Shown: positions 1 through 7,661, counted from the stretch's first letter. The stretch is 10,229 nt of DNA from JAPEKQ01 sp964487295 (GCA_964487295.1 CAZAQL010000098.1:1-10229); one strand, 5' to 3'. Notes: generated by a model not told the origin, from the sequence alone. Numbers and translations are program-made.

Positions 1-284
1 TGACGAAGCGCCGTCACGAGCTGACCTCGATGGGCATCCGCGTCACGAAGGACACGCTCAGAGAGCAGCTCAAGATCACGGGTCAGGAGGACTTCCTGAA
101 GCTGCCGTACCACCAGGCTATTCTCAACGACGAGATCCCGCTCTCCATCGGTGGCGGCATCGGGCAGGCGCGCACGTACATGTACCTGCTCCGGACCGCG
201 CACCTCGGTGAGGTGACGGTGACGGTCTGGCCGAAGCAGCTCAAGGAGATCTGCGCTCCGAAGAACATCCACGTGCTGGAGTAG
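1..284 (+). CDS. asnA: Aspartate-ammonia ligase (AsnA), 3' part only
   Basis: The first complete codon is at position 3 and the gene enters from the left, so only the last 93 residues are present. AsnA makes asparagine from aspartate, ammonia and ATP in the cytoplasm; it is a class II aminoacyl-tRNA synthetase-like fold and does not use glutamine. The fragment shows the AsnA C-terminal hallmarks: MGIRV, then the PYHQAILNDEIPLSIGGGIG block containing the glycine-rich GGGIGQAR motif 3 of the class II fold, and the terminal GEVTVTVWP segment. The ATG at 30 is internal to the protein, because the homologous reading frame continues upstream of it. Identification rests on remembered family motifs and is firm. 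Confidence 0.93.
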   Translation, partial: TKRRHELTSMGIRVTKDTLREQLKITGQEDFLKLPYHQAILNDEIPLSIGGGIGQARTYMYLLRTAHLGEVTVTVWPKQLKEICAPKNIHVLE

Positions 285-328
285 AGCACGCATCAGCGAT
301 CTCCCGGGCTGCCGAGAGGCGCCCGGGG

Positions 329-370
329 AGGAAGCCACCCGTGCGGCCCCGTGCCCGCGGGTGGTTTCCT
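329..370 (+). terminator. Putative intrinsic terminator after asnA
   Basis: An inverted repeat pairs 329-341 with 358-370 (13 bp including one G-U), around a 16-nt loop. The 3' arm ends in GGTTTCC, so a short T run lies inside the stem as in many GC-rich terminators, but no free U tract follows. A second imperfect hairpin lies just before it (301-309 with 321-330, one bulge). Together they fill most of the asnA-buk gap. Termination is inferred from position and shape. Confidence 0.5.
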
Positions 371-409
371 GCGTCTGGGGCGGTCCGCGGGCGTGACGGA
401 CGCCTGTCC

Positions 410-438
410 TTTGGGGGTGCGCCCGTTTGTGGTATCAT
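410..438 (+). promoter_or_regulatory. Extended -10 promoter for buk
   Basis: TGGTATCAT at 430-438 fits the TGnTATnnT extended -10 form of a housekeeping-sigma promoter. A weak -35 (TTTGGG, 410-415) lies 17 nt upstream of the hexamer. The predicted start near 445 gives a leader of about 35 nt before the buk ATG. The identical nonamer precedes engB at a near-identical distance, which supports the call. Confidence 0.55.
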
Positions 439-479
439 CTGCGGAGTTTGGCCGGATTCGCACGATGAGGAGGAAGCTC

Positions 480-1571
480 ATGGGGGAGAACCCGACGATC
501 CTGGCGGTCAACCCCGGAGGCATGACGACCAAGATAGCCGTTACCGAGGGCATCGAACGCGTCTTCGAGGCGTCGATCGAGCACTCGCGCGACGAACTCG
601 CCGGATTCGGGTCGATCCCGGACCAGCTGGAGTTTCGTCTCGATGCGATCCGGGCGGCACTGCGGGACGCGGGTCTCATCGAACGGCCGTTCGACGCCGT
701 CGTCGGTCGCGGCGGCCTCTTCCGCTCCATCCCGAGCGGCACGTACGTCGTCAACGAGCAGATGATGGAGGACGCCCGCACCGGGTACGCCGGACAGCAC
801 GCGTCCAACCTCGGCGCTCTGCTCGCCGAGTCGCTTCGCCGGGAGCTTGGCGGGGCGGCCTACGTCGTCGATCCCGTCTGCGTCGACGAGTTCGAGCCGG
901 AAGCCCGCTACTCGGGGCACCCAGAGATCCCCCGCGTGAGCCTCCTGCATGCGCTCAACATCCGGGCGACGGCCAAGAAGGCCGTGGCGCGGATGGGCGT
1001 TGGGCTCACGGACGTCAACCTGATCGTCGCGCATCTCGGGAGCGGCATCTCGATCGCTCCGCTCCGCCGCGGCAGGATGGTCGACGTCAACAACGCGCTC
1101 TCCGGAGGGCCCTTCTCGCCGGAGCGGACCGGTGCGCTGCCGTTGATCGAGATGTTCGACTTCATGCTCGTGAAGGGGCACGACCCGAAGCGGATGAAGC
1201 GGTTCATCGCCAAGGAGGGAGGGCTCCTCGCGTATCTCGGCACGAACGACTTCCGGGAGGTCGAGAAGCGCTACGAGGCCGGCGACGAGCGTGCCGTCGC
1301 GGTCGTGCGCGCCATGGCGTATCAGGTCGGCAAGGAGATCGGAGCCATGGCCGCCGCGCTGTCCGGGGATGTTCGGGCGATCGTCTTGACCGGAGCGCTC
1401 GCGAGAGCCACGTTCTTCTCCGGGCTCGTCTCGGACCGCGTTCGCTTCATCGCCGATGTGCTCGTCTTCCCCGGCGAGAACGAGCTCGAGTCGCTCGCCC
1501 TCGGCGCACTGGAGGTGCTGCGCGGCGAGGCTGAGCCGCTCGTCTACCCGACGGGGGCGCCCGCGGGCTAG
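480..1571 (+). CDS. buk: Butyrate kinase
   Basis: The 363-residue product matches the usual length of butyrate kinases (about 355-360). The enzyme transfers phosphate from butyryl-phosphate to ADP, giving butyrate and ATP; relatives also accept isobutyryl- or isovaleryl-phosphate. It belongs to the acetate kinase/ASKHA fold. Visible motifs are the N-terminal NPGGMTTKIAV phosphate-binding loop (residues 11-21), VDPVCVDEFEPEARYSG, AHLGSG (184-189) and GGPFSPERTG (209-218). The ATG at 480 is chosen because AGGAGG (468-473) lies 6 nt before it; an in-frame ATG at 465 would put this ribosome site inside the gene. The family consensus NPGSTSTKIAV is slightly altered here (GM for ST). ptb lies downstream on the same strand, the reverse of the ptb-buk order in Clostridium. 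Substrate range (butyrate or branched-chain acids) cannot be read from the sequence. Confidence 0.93.
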   Translation: MGENPTILAVNPGGMTTKIAVTEGIERVFEASIEHSRDELAGFGSIPDQLEFRLDAIRAALRDAGLIERPFDAVVGRGGLFRSIPSGTYVVNEQMMEDARTGYAGQHASNLGALLAESLRRELGGAAYVVDPVCVDEFEPEARYSGHPEIPRVSLLHALNIRATAKKAVARMGVGLTDVNLIVAHLGSGISIAPLRRGRMVDVNNALSGGPFSPERTGALPLIEMFDFMLVKGHDPKRMKRFIAKEGGLLAYLGTNDFREVEKRYEAGDERAVAVVRAMAYQVGKEIGAMAAALSGDVRAIVLTGALARATFFSGLVSDRVRFIADVLVFPGENELESLALGALEVLRGEAEPLVYPTGAPAG

Positions 1572-1650
1572 ACGAAGCCGTCAGCCGATGGACGCCGGCG
1601 GCACGGGCGGGCTAGACGAAGCCGTCAGCCGACGGACGTCGGCGGCGCGG
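1563..1650 (+). repeat. 44-bp tandem duplication spanning the buk stop
   Basis: Two copies of a 44-bp unit run head to tail: 1563-1606 and 1607-1650. They differ at only a few positions. The unit begins GCGGGCTAGACGAAGCCGTC and includes the buk stop codon (TAG, 1569-1571), so the end of the gene was duplicated into the spacer. Copy 2 contains a perfect hairpin, GCCGAC (1628-1633) with GTCGGC (1638-1643) around GGAC; in copy 1 the corresponding stem is interrupted by mismatches. The rest of the buk-ptb gap holds two more short hairpins (1669-1681 and 1680-1695) and no gene. Confidence 0.85.
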
Positions 1651-1736
1651 GCTCCGGGTGCCGCGCGAGGCGGCATCCGCCGAGCAGGCGCTCGGCACAC
1701 GAAAAGCAAGACAGGCTGCACTGCGATTCAGAAGGA

Positions 1737-1749
1737 CTCCTGAAAGGAG
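1737..1749 (+). promoter_or_regulatory. Hairpin covering the ptb ribosome-binding site
   Basis: CTCCT (1737-1741) is exactly complementary to AGGAG (1745-1749), with loop GAA. The 3' arm is the Shine-Dalgarno sequence of ptb, whose ATG starts 5 nt later. If it folds, the hairpin would hide the ribosome site and could couple or modulate ptb translation. It is only 5 bp with a 3-nt loop, so an effect is uncertain. Confidence 0.3.
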
Positions 1750-1754
1750 CGCGT

Positions 1755-2714
1755 ATGTCCGGGGCACAGCCTCCGAAGACGTTCGAGGAGCTCAGAGAGA
1801 GAGCGTTGGCCTACGGCGAGAAGCACGGTCGCGCGAAGCTCGGCGTGGCCGCGGCGTGGGACAAGCACGTGCTGGAGGCGACGCACGACGCGTGGGAGCT
1901 GGGTCTCGTGGATCCGGTCCTCGTCGGCGTTCCGAAGCTGATCGAGGGTGCCGCTTCGGACGTCGGTATCGACGTCTCGAGCTGGGAGATCGTGCCGGTC
2001 AAGTCCGAGGACGAGCAGCAAGCATCGGTTCTCTCGGCGAGGCGCGCGGTCGAACTCGTTCGCGAAGGACGCGTTGACTTCCTCATGAAGGGGAAGATGC
2101 AGACCGCCGACATCATGCGCGCGGCACTGAACAAGGAGACAGGAATTCGGGCCGGCGGACTGATGAGTCATCTGGCGCTGATCTGGACGCCCGCATACGG
2201 TCGGCTGCTCGGCATGTCCGACGGCGGCATCGTCATGAAGCCCGATCTCAAAGACAAGATACAGATGATCCGAAACGCCGTCGAAGCGATGCACAAGCTC
2301 GGTTGGGAGTGCCCGAACGTCGCCGTCGTCGGCGCCCTCGAACTCGTCAACCCGGACATGCCTCACACGCTGGACGCGGCCGCGCTGTCCAAGATGAACG
2401 AGCGCGGACAGATCAAGGGCTGCAGGGTCGATGGACCTTTCGGCTTCGACAACGCCATCAGTGAGAAGGCAGCGAGGGTGAAGGGCATCGACAGCCCGAT
2501 GTGTGGCAACACCGACTTCGTCATCTTCGCGGACATCGACGTCGGCAACGTCTTCTACAAGGCGCTCTGCTTCATGACGGAGGGCGTGCGGACGTCCGGC
2601 GTGCTTCTCGGGTCGAAGGTGCCGATCGTCATGGCGTCGCGGGCGGACGGCCCCGACACGAAGCGGAACTCGATCATCGTGGGTACCGTCATCGCCCACG
2701 GGACGAAGCGATAG
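1755..2714 (+). CDS. ptb: Phosphate butyryltransferase
   Basis: The 319-residue protein belongs to the phosphate acetyl/butyryl transferase family (Ptb is usually about 300 residues). It exchanges CoA for phosphate on butyryl-CoA, or a branched-chain acyl-CoA, supplying the acyl-phosphate used by the upstream butyrate kinase. Visible family features are FLMKGKMQT (GKMQT at 113-117), GGLMSHLAL, the NVAVVGALELVNP strand and turn, DGPFGFDNAIS (D226 onward) and the C-terminal PIVMASRADG segment followed by NSIIVGTV. Start: ATG 1755 with AAAGGAG at 1743-1749, 5 nt away. The pairing with buk favours Ptb over a Pta-type acetyltransferase. A 183-nt spacer with repeats and hairpins separates the two genes, so differential expression is possible. 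No obvious terminator with a T tract follows. Confidence 0.9.
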   Translation: MSGAQPPKTFEELRERALAYGEKHGRAKLGVAAAWDKHVLEATHDAWELGLVDPVLVGVPKLIEGAASDVGIDVSSWEIVPVKSEDEQQASVLSARRAVELVREGRVDFLMKGKMQTADIMRAALNKETGIRAGGLMSHLALIWTPAYGRLLGMSDGGIVMKPDLKDKIQMIRNAVEAMHKLGWECPNVAVVGALELVNPDMPHTLDAAALSKMNERGQIKGCRVDGPFGFDNAISEKAARVKGIDSPMCGNTDFVIFADIDVGNVFYKALCFMTEGVRTSGVLLGSKVPIVMASRADGPDTKRNSIIVGTVIAHGTKR

Positions 2715-2765
2715 GAGTTCCACGCGCGGCTCCCGCCGCGGTGCACCCACGCGGAGGGGGGCGCA

Positions 2766-2865
2766 CACCAAGTGGTGGGAGGCACCGCGCATCCGCGGTG
2801 GGAAGCACCGCGCATCCGCGGTGGGAGGCACCGCGCATCCGCGGTGGGAAGCACCGCGCATCCGC
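2766..2865 (+). repeat. Tandem 23-bp hairpin repeat array
   Basis: Units start at 2783, 2806, 2829 and 2852 with an exact 23-bp period. Each full unit is a perfect 7-bp hairpin, CACCGCG-CATC-CGCGGTG, plus a GGARG linker. Units 1 and 3 are identical, unit 2 differs by one base in the linker, and unit 4 loses its 3' arm at about 2866. A shortened unit (CACC-AAGT-GGTG plus GGAGG, 2766-2782) precedes them. There are no spacers, so it is not a CRISPR array. It fills the gap between ptb and tRNA-Leu; I see no gene here and no clear promoter for the tRNA. Confidence 0.9.
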
Positions 2866-2894
2866 CGCCGCGGAACCCGGGCCGGGGTGCGGGC

Positions 2895-2979
2895 GCGAGA
2901 GTGGCGGAACTGGCAGACGCGCTGGATTTAGGATCCAGTAGGGAAACCTGTGGGGGTTCGAGTCCCCCCTCTCGCACCA
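2895..2979 (+). tRNA. tRNA-Leu (anticodon UAG)
   Basis: This is an 85-nt class II tRNA. The acceptor arms GCGAGAG (2895-2901) and CTCTCGC (2969-2975) pair fully, followed by A and an encoded CCA (2977-2979). The anticodon stem CTGGA/TCCAG (2922-2926, 2934-2938) closes a 7-nt loop with anticodon TAG at 2929-2931, which reads CUN leucine codons. A long variable arm is present, and the T arm is GGGGG-TTCGAGT-CCCCC. It lies 59 nt before tig, an arrangement also seen upstream of tig in some other bacteria, and is probably co-transcribed with it. Confidence 0.97.
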
Positions 2980-3038
2980 TTCGTCAGGATTGGCAAGCGA
3001 CGCGCCCGCGAGGCGTGGATTATGCAAAGGAGTGTCTG

Positions 3039-4376
3039 TTGCTGGTTCGTGTTGAGGAACTCGATGGGTGGAAGCGGAAGCTCACGGTGGAGCTTTCGGA
3101 GGACGACGTCAGAAGCAAGAGCGGCGAGGTCCTCAAGCAGATGGCCGAGGACGTCCAGCTCGATGGATTCCGGAAGGGCAAGGCTCCGAAGGCCATCATC
3201 GAGCAGCGCTACGGAGCCGAGGCGATGCGTGAGGCGCTCGGCTCGCTTCTGAGCGACGCCTACGTGGAGGCGGTGAAGGAGGCGGGCATCCATCCCGTCT
3301 GCGATCCTGACGTCGAGCTCCTCGATGATCAGCCGTCCGACGGGAAGTACACGTTCGCCGCGACGGTCGCCGTCAAGCCGGAGTTCGAGCTGGGTGACCT
3401 GTCGGCGCTCGAGTTCACCGAGAAGGTGCCGATCGTCACGGACGACGACGTCGCCCGCGCGGTCGAGGAGCTCCGGGACGCGAAGGCGGAGCTGGTCGCT
3501 CCGGGGCGGCCGTCCGTGCCAGGCGACTTCGTCGTCATCGACTACGACAAGCTGGACGATGCCGGGCAGCCCGAGAAGGACAGCGGCCAGAAGGACTTCC
3601 CGTGCGAGCTCGGCTCCGGCAGGCTTCCGGACGAGCTCGAGGAGGCGCTGACCGGGGTCAGCGCCGGTGAGCAGAAGAACGTCACGATCACGTACCCGGA
3701 CGACTACGGCAACGAGGACCTCGCCGGCAGGACACTGTCGTTCACCGTGTCGGTCAAGGACGTTCGCTCCAAGCGGCTGCCGGTTGTGGACGACGAGTTC
3801 GCTCGGTCGCTCGGGCCGTTCGAGACGCTGCTCGATCTCAGGGTGAAGGTCAGAAGCCAGCTTGAGGAGCAGGCGAAGCGCATGGCGCGCGAGCGTCTCT
3901 ACTCGGAGGTCCTCGGCCGCGTCGTGGAGGCGACCGGGTTCGAGCTCCCGGAGTGCATGGTGGAAGACCGGCTCGAGATGATCTACGAGCGGATGCAGCG
4001 AGAGTCCGGCGACGGCGGAGATCCGCCGCCCCGGGATGAGTTCGACCAGCACTACCGCGAGGTGACGCGTCAGCGCATCCGGGCCGAGCTCGTCCTCGGC
4101 GCCTTCGCGAAGCGGGAGGGCGTTGAGGTCACAGAGGATGACGTGAAGCGGCGCATCGCGAGCATCGCGGAGCAGCAGGGCCGCGACCCGTCGACCGCGT
4201 ATGACGAGATCAAGGGGACGGAGATGTTCGACGAGATGTACCGGGAGCTCGAGGACCGGCTGTGGCTGGAGAAGGTTCACGAGCGTCTGGTCGACTCCGT
4301 CAAGGTGACGACGGAGCATGTCGAGATCCCGGCGCCGGGCGAGGATCATCCGGAGGCCGGGGCGGGCTCCGAATAG
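3039..4376 (+). CDS. tig: Trigger factor, ribosome-associated chaperone
   Basis: The 445-residue product has the three-part trigger factor layout. The N-terminal ribosome-binding domain carries the signature GFRKGKAP (43-50). An FKBP-type prolyl isomerase domain spans roughly 157-245 (it begins near GDFVVIDYD at 162 and contains the ITYPDDYGNEDLAG stretch). The rest is the helical, charged C-terminal chaperone domain that cradles nascent chains at the ribosome exit tunnel. E. coli trigger factor is 432 residues. The start is the TTG at 3039: AAAGGAG (3026-3032) sits 6 nt before it, and the resulting LVRVEELDGWKRKLTVEL matches the usual trigger factor N terminus. The frame stays open upstream through the tRNA gene, but that is not a plausible coding extension. 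clpP follows 28 nt downstream in the same operon. Confidence 0.94.
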   Translation: MLVRVEELDGWKRKLTVELSEDDVRSKSGEVLKQMAEDVQLDGFRKGKAPKAIIEQRYGAEAMREALGSLLSDAYVEAVKEAGIHPVCDPDVELLDDQPSDGKYTFAATVAVKPEFELGDLSALEFTEKVPIVTDDDVARAVEELRDAKAELVAPGRPSVPGDFVVIDYDKLDDAGQPEKDSGQKDFPCELGSGRLPDELEEALTGVSAGEQKNVTITYPDDYGNEDLAGRTLSFTVSVKDVRSKRLPVVDDEFARSLGPFETLLDLRVKVRSQLEEQAKRMARERLYSEVLGRVVEATGFELPECMVEDRLEMIYERMQRESGDGGDPPPRDEFDQHYREVTRQRIRAELVLGAFAKREGVEVTEDDVKRRIASIAEQQGRDPSTAYDEIKGTEMFDEMYRELEDRLWLEKVHERLVDSVKVTTEHVEIPAPGEDHPEAGAGSE

Positions 4377-4404
4377 CACACGAACCCGAGCAGGGGAGAC
4401 GCGC

Positions 4405-5004
4405 ATGGGACTCACACCGTTCGTCATCGAGCAGACACGGCTCGGGGAGCGCTCGTACGATATCTTCTCGAGGCTTCTGAAGGACAACATCGTCTTCATC
4501 GGCACGCCGATCGACGATAAGATCGCGAACATCGTCATCGCGCAGCTTCTGTTCCTCGAGGCTCAGGACCACGAGCGCGACATCTACCTGTACATCAACA
4601 GCCCCGGCGGCTACGTGGCCTCGGGACTGGCGATCTACGACACGATGCAGTACATCCGCTCGGACGTGCACACCATCTGCATGGGGCAGGCGGCGAGCAT
4701 GGCGGCGGTGCTCCTGGCCGCCGGCACGAAGGGCAAGCGGTCGGCGCTCCCGCACTCACGGGTGATGATCCACCAGCCGATGGGCGGCAGTGAGGGACAG
4801 GCGAGCGACATCGAGATCTACGCCAAGGAGATCGTCCACATGCGCTCGCAGCTCGTCGACATCCTCGCGGAGCACACGGGTCAGAAGCGCGATCAGGTTC
4901 TCAAGGACTCGGACCGCAACTTCTTCATGTCCGCCGAGCACGCGCTCGAGTACGGTGTGATCGACGAGGTCATCTCACGCAAGGGCGAGATGGCGGGCGT
5001 CTAG
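4405..5004 (+). CDS. clpP: ClpP protease subunit with Asn in the catalytic Asp position
   Basis: ClpP forms the tetradecameric serine-protease barrel fed by ClpX- or ClpA/C-type unfoldases. The 199-residue protein is of standard size. It shows INSPGG (64-69), the catalytic serine in GQAASMAA (S98) and the catalytic histidine in MIHQPMGG (H123). In most ClpPs the third triad member is the Asp of a (D/E)RD-x-FM motif; here the segment reads SDRNFFMSAEHA, placing Asn172 (codon AAC, 4918-4920) at that position. One base change (GAC to AAC) would account for it. Listeria ClpP1 is a known case of Asn in this position, so the enzyme may still be active or may work with another ClpP. Start: ATG 4405 with AGGGGAG (4392-4398) 6 nt upstream. 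clpX is not next door. Confidence 0.95.
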   Translation: MGLTPFVIEQTRLGERSYDIFSRLLKDNIVFIGTPIDDKIANIVIAQLLFLEAQDHERDIYLYINSPGGYVASGLAIYDTMQYIRSDVHTICMGQAASMAAVLLAAGTKGKRSALPHSRVMIHQPMGGSEGQASDIEIYAKEIVHMRSQLVDILAEHTGQKRDQVLKDSDRNFFMSAEHALEYGVIDEVISRKGEMAGV

Positions 5005-5040
5005 CGGCGCGGAGACGTGCGGGTGCGGCGCCGCGACAGG

Positions 5041-5069
5041 TTGCAGGATGCTGAGGCAGCGGTTATGTT
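5041..5069 (+). promoter_or_regulatory. Candidate promoter for lon
   Basis: TTGCAG (5041-5046) and TATGTT (5064-5069) are separated by exactly 17 nt, in the 175-nt clpP-lon gap. The predicted leader is about 105 nt. No heat-shock consensus is convincing. The match is moderate at both boxes; spacing and position are the main support. Confidence 0.4.
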
Positions 5070-5179
5070 GTGCTTCGGGCGAGGCCCAGGCCGCGCCTCG
5101 TGCCTGGAGACCGACCGGACGGGTCGAAGAACGGACCCGCGGTCACGACGAACAGGCGGACTGCACAACAGGAGAGACG

Positions 5180-7600
5180 ATGCTTCGAATCACGCACGAT
5201 GACGAGATCATCGAGTTCAGCGAGAAGCTGCCGATCGTTCCGCTTCGGGACCTTGTGCTGTTCCCGCGGATGATCGTACCGCTCCTCGTCGGCCGGCCTC
5301 GGTCCGTCAGCGCGCTTGAGGAGATCATGCACGGCGACAAGATCATGTTCGTCGTGACTCAGCGCGAGGCCGAGACGCAGGAGCCGACATCGGACGATCT
5401 CTACCGGGTCGGCGCCGTCGTGCGGGTCCTGCAGCTTCTGCGGCTCCCCGACGGCACGATGAAGGTGCTGGTCGAGGGGCTCTCGCGGGCGGTCGTGAAG
5501 CGCTTCATCCGCGGCGACGCCTACATGTCGGCGCGTGTCGAACTCGTGGACGAACAGGCCGAACGATCCGTCGAGACCGAGGCGCTCATGCGGAGCGTCG
5601 CGGGGCAGTTCGAGGAGTACGTTCAGCTCTCGAGGAAGATACCGCAGGAGGTGCTCGCCTCCGTGCTCAGCATGGACGACGTGTCGCGGTTCACCGATAC
5701 GGTCGCGACGCACCTCTCGGGCAAGATCGAGGACAAGCAGCAGATCCTCGAGACGCCCGACGTCACGGGGCGGCTGCGCATCCTCGCGCGCGCGCTGTCG
5801 GCGGAGCTTGAGATCCTCAGGCTCGAGCGGAAGATCGAGAATCAGGTGCGGGAGCAGCTCCAGAAGAGCCAGAAGGAGTTCTACCTGCACCAGCAGATGA
5901 AGGCGATCCAGGAGGAGCTGGGCCAGGAGGGTGAGGGGGCGCCCGAGATCGCCGAGCTCGAGAAGGCGATCAGCGAGGCGAACATGAGCGAGGAGGCCGA
6001 GAAGAAGGCGCTCTCCGAGCTCGACCGTCTCAAGAAGATGTCGCCCATGTCGCCCGAGGCGACCGTCGTCCGTACGTACATCGAGTGGATGACGACGGTG
6101 CCATGGGATGTCCGGACGCCGGACCGAGAGGACATCAAGGAGGTCGAGGACATTCTCGAGGAGGACCACTACGGCCTCAAGAAGCCCAAGGAGCGAATCC
6201 TCGAGTACCTGGCTGTTCTCAAGCTCACCGAGAAGGTGAAGGGTCCGATCATGTGTCTCGTCGGCCCTCCGGGCGTCGGCAAGACATCGCTCGGCAAGTC
6301 GGTCGCGAGGGCGCTCGACAGGAAGTTCGTCCGCGTGTCTCTGGGCGGCGTGCGCGACGAGGCCGAGATCCGGGGGCACAGGCGGACATACATCGGCTCG
6401 ATGCCGGGGCGCATCATCCAGGGGCTTCGGAAGGCCGGCTCGAAGAACCCGGTCTTCCTGCTCGACGAGATCGACAAGATGAGCTCGGATTTCCGGGGCG
6501 ACCCGGCGGCCGCGCTTCTCGAGGTCCTCGACCCCGAGCAGAACTGCGCATTCAACGATCACTACCTCGACGTCGATTTCGATCTGTCCGAGGTGATGTT
6601 CATCACGACGGCGAACGTGCTGCACACGGTGCCGCCGGCTCTCGAGGACCGGATGGAGGTCATCCGGCTTCCCGGGTATCTGCTCCAGGAGAAGCTGCAG
6701 ATCGCGACGAAGTTCCTGGTGCCCAAGCAGATCGAGGCGAACGGGCTCGAGAAGGTCGGAGTGACGTTCTCGAAGGCCGCGATCGTACGCATCATAGAGG
6801 ACTACACGCGCGAGTCCGGCGTGAGAAACCTCGAGCGTGAGATCGCCAACATCTGCCGGAAGATCGCAAAGGAGCACGCCGCCGGGAAGCGCGTGACGAA
6901 GCGCGTGACCCCGAAGGCGGTCAAGCGGTTCCTCGGAATGCCCCGCTTCCTCTCGCAGGAGGTGGAAATCGAGAACCGCGTCGGCGTCGCGACCGGACTG
7001 GCGTGGACGAGCGTGGGCGGAGAGATCCTCACGGTCGAGGTTCTGACCATGAAGGGCGACGGCCATCTGACGCTCACGGGCAAGCTCGGCGAGGTGATGC
7101 AGGAGTCCGCGAAGGCGGCGCTCAGCTACGCCAAGGCGCACGCGGTCGAGCTCGGCATCGACGAGGAGTCGCTGTCGAGCATGGACATCCACGTTCATGT
7201 GCCCGAGGGCGCGATCCCCAAGGACGGGCCTTCGGCCGGTATCGCGATGGCGACGGCGCTCGTCTCGGCGCTCACGCGCCGCCCGACGAAGCCGGACGTG
7301 GCGATGACGGGTGAGATCACACTCGGCGGCAAGGTTCTTCCGATCGGCGGGCTCAACGAGAAGGCAGTGGCCGCGCACCGCGCGCGGATCAAGACGCTCG
7401 TGATCCCCAAGAGGAACGAGAAGGACGTGGCCGAGCTTCCGAAGGAGGTCAAACGCGACCTCGACATCCGCCTCGTCGGCTGTCTGGACGAGGTCCTTAC
7501 GGTCGCGTTCGACAACTGGATCTCGCCGGATGCCACGTGCGCGGATGTTCCGGAGGAACGCCATCCCGAGCCCCCGATGACGCCGGCATCGCCGCACTAG
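5180..7600 (+). CDS. lon: ATP-dependent protease Lon
   Basis: The 806-residue protein is a bacterial LonA: a hexameric cytoplasmic protease that degrades misfolded and regulatory proteins. In order: the N-terminal substrate-binding domain opens with PLRDLVLFP (21-29); a coiled-coil linker follows (about 230-300, ending in HQQMKAIQEELG); the AAA+ module has Walker A GPPGVGKT (362-369, K368) and Walker B FLLDEIDKM (D429, E430); and the C-terminal peptidase has catalytic S685 in PKDGPSAG and K728 in GGLNEKAVAAHRA. Their 43-residue spacing equals that of E. coli S679/K722. A proline-rich 30-residue tail follows the protease domain. Start: ATG 5180 with AGGAG (5170-5174) 5 nt before it; the frame is open upstream to 5048 but that part is not Lon-like. 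A strong terminator follows at once. Confidence 0.97.
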   Translation: MLRITHDDEIIEFSEKLPIVPLRDLVLFPRMIVPLLVGRPRSVSALEEIMHGDKIMFVVTQREAETQEPTSDDLYRVGAVVRVLQLLRLPDGTMKVLVEGLSRAVVKRFIRGDAYMSARVELVDEQAERSVETEALMRSVAGQFEEYVQLSRKIPQEVLASVLSMDDVSRFTDTVATHLSGKIEDKQQILETPDVTGRLRILARALSAELEILRLERKIENQVREQLQKSQKEFYLHQQMKAIQEELGQEGEGAPEIAELEKAISEANMSEEAEKKALSELDRLKKMSPMSPEATVVRTYIEWMTTVPWDVRTPDREDIKEVEDILEEDHYGLKKPKERILEYLAVLKLTEKVKGPIMCLVGPPGVGKTSLGKSVARALDRKFVRVSLGGVRDEAEIRGHRRTYIGSMPGRIIQGLRKAGSKNPVFLLDEIDKMSSDFRGDPAAALLEVLDPEQNCAFNDHYLDVDFDLSEVMFITTANVLHTVPPALEDRMEVIRLPGYLLQEKLQIATKFLVPKQIEANGLEKVGVTFSKAAIVRIIEDYTRESGVRNLEREIANICRKIAKEHAAGKRVTKRVTPKAVKRFLGMPRFLSQEVEIENRVGVATGLAWTSVGGEILTVEVLTMKGDGHLTLTGKLGEVMQESAKAALSYAKAHAVELGIDEESLSSMDIHVHVPEGAIPKDGPSAGIAMATALVSALTRRPTKPDVAMTGEITLGGKVLPIGGLNEKAVAAHRARIKTLVIPKRNEKDVAELPKEVKRDLDIRLVGCLDEVLTVAFDNWISPDATCADVPEERHPEPPMTPASPH

Positions 7601-7623
7601 CAGCACCAGAAGAGGCCGGAGCG

Positions 7624-7657
7624 AAGGGGGTCTCGCGGAAGCGGGGCCCCCTTTCAT
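7624..7657 (+). terminator. Intrinsic terminator after lon
   Basis: A 13-bp stem pairs 7624-7636 with 7641-7653 (two G-U pairs), closed by a GGAA tetraloop of the GNRA type. The stem starts AAGGGGG and ends CCCCCTT, and TCATTT follows. It lies 23 nt after the lon stop and ends the tig-clpP-lon block. Confidence 0.88.
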
Positions 7658-7661
7658 TTGT

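Noticed and set aside
341..1534. 397-residue frame overlapping buk in another phase
   Set aside because: It is an arginine-rich translation of the same DNA; buk in the other frame has full family motifs.
2766..2865. CRISPR array
   Set aside because: The units are contiguous with a 5-nt linker, no unique spacers and no cas genes.
2772..3038. N-terminal extension of trigger factor through the repeats and tRNA-Leu
   Set aside because: The frame is open but crosses a certain tRNA gene; the TTG at 3039 has a well-placed ribosome site and matches the family N terminus.
2928..4538. 536-residue minus-strand open frame opposite tig
   Set aside because: It is a shadow of trigger factor that also crosses the tRNA-Leu gene and shows no family motif.
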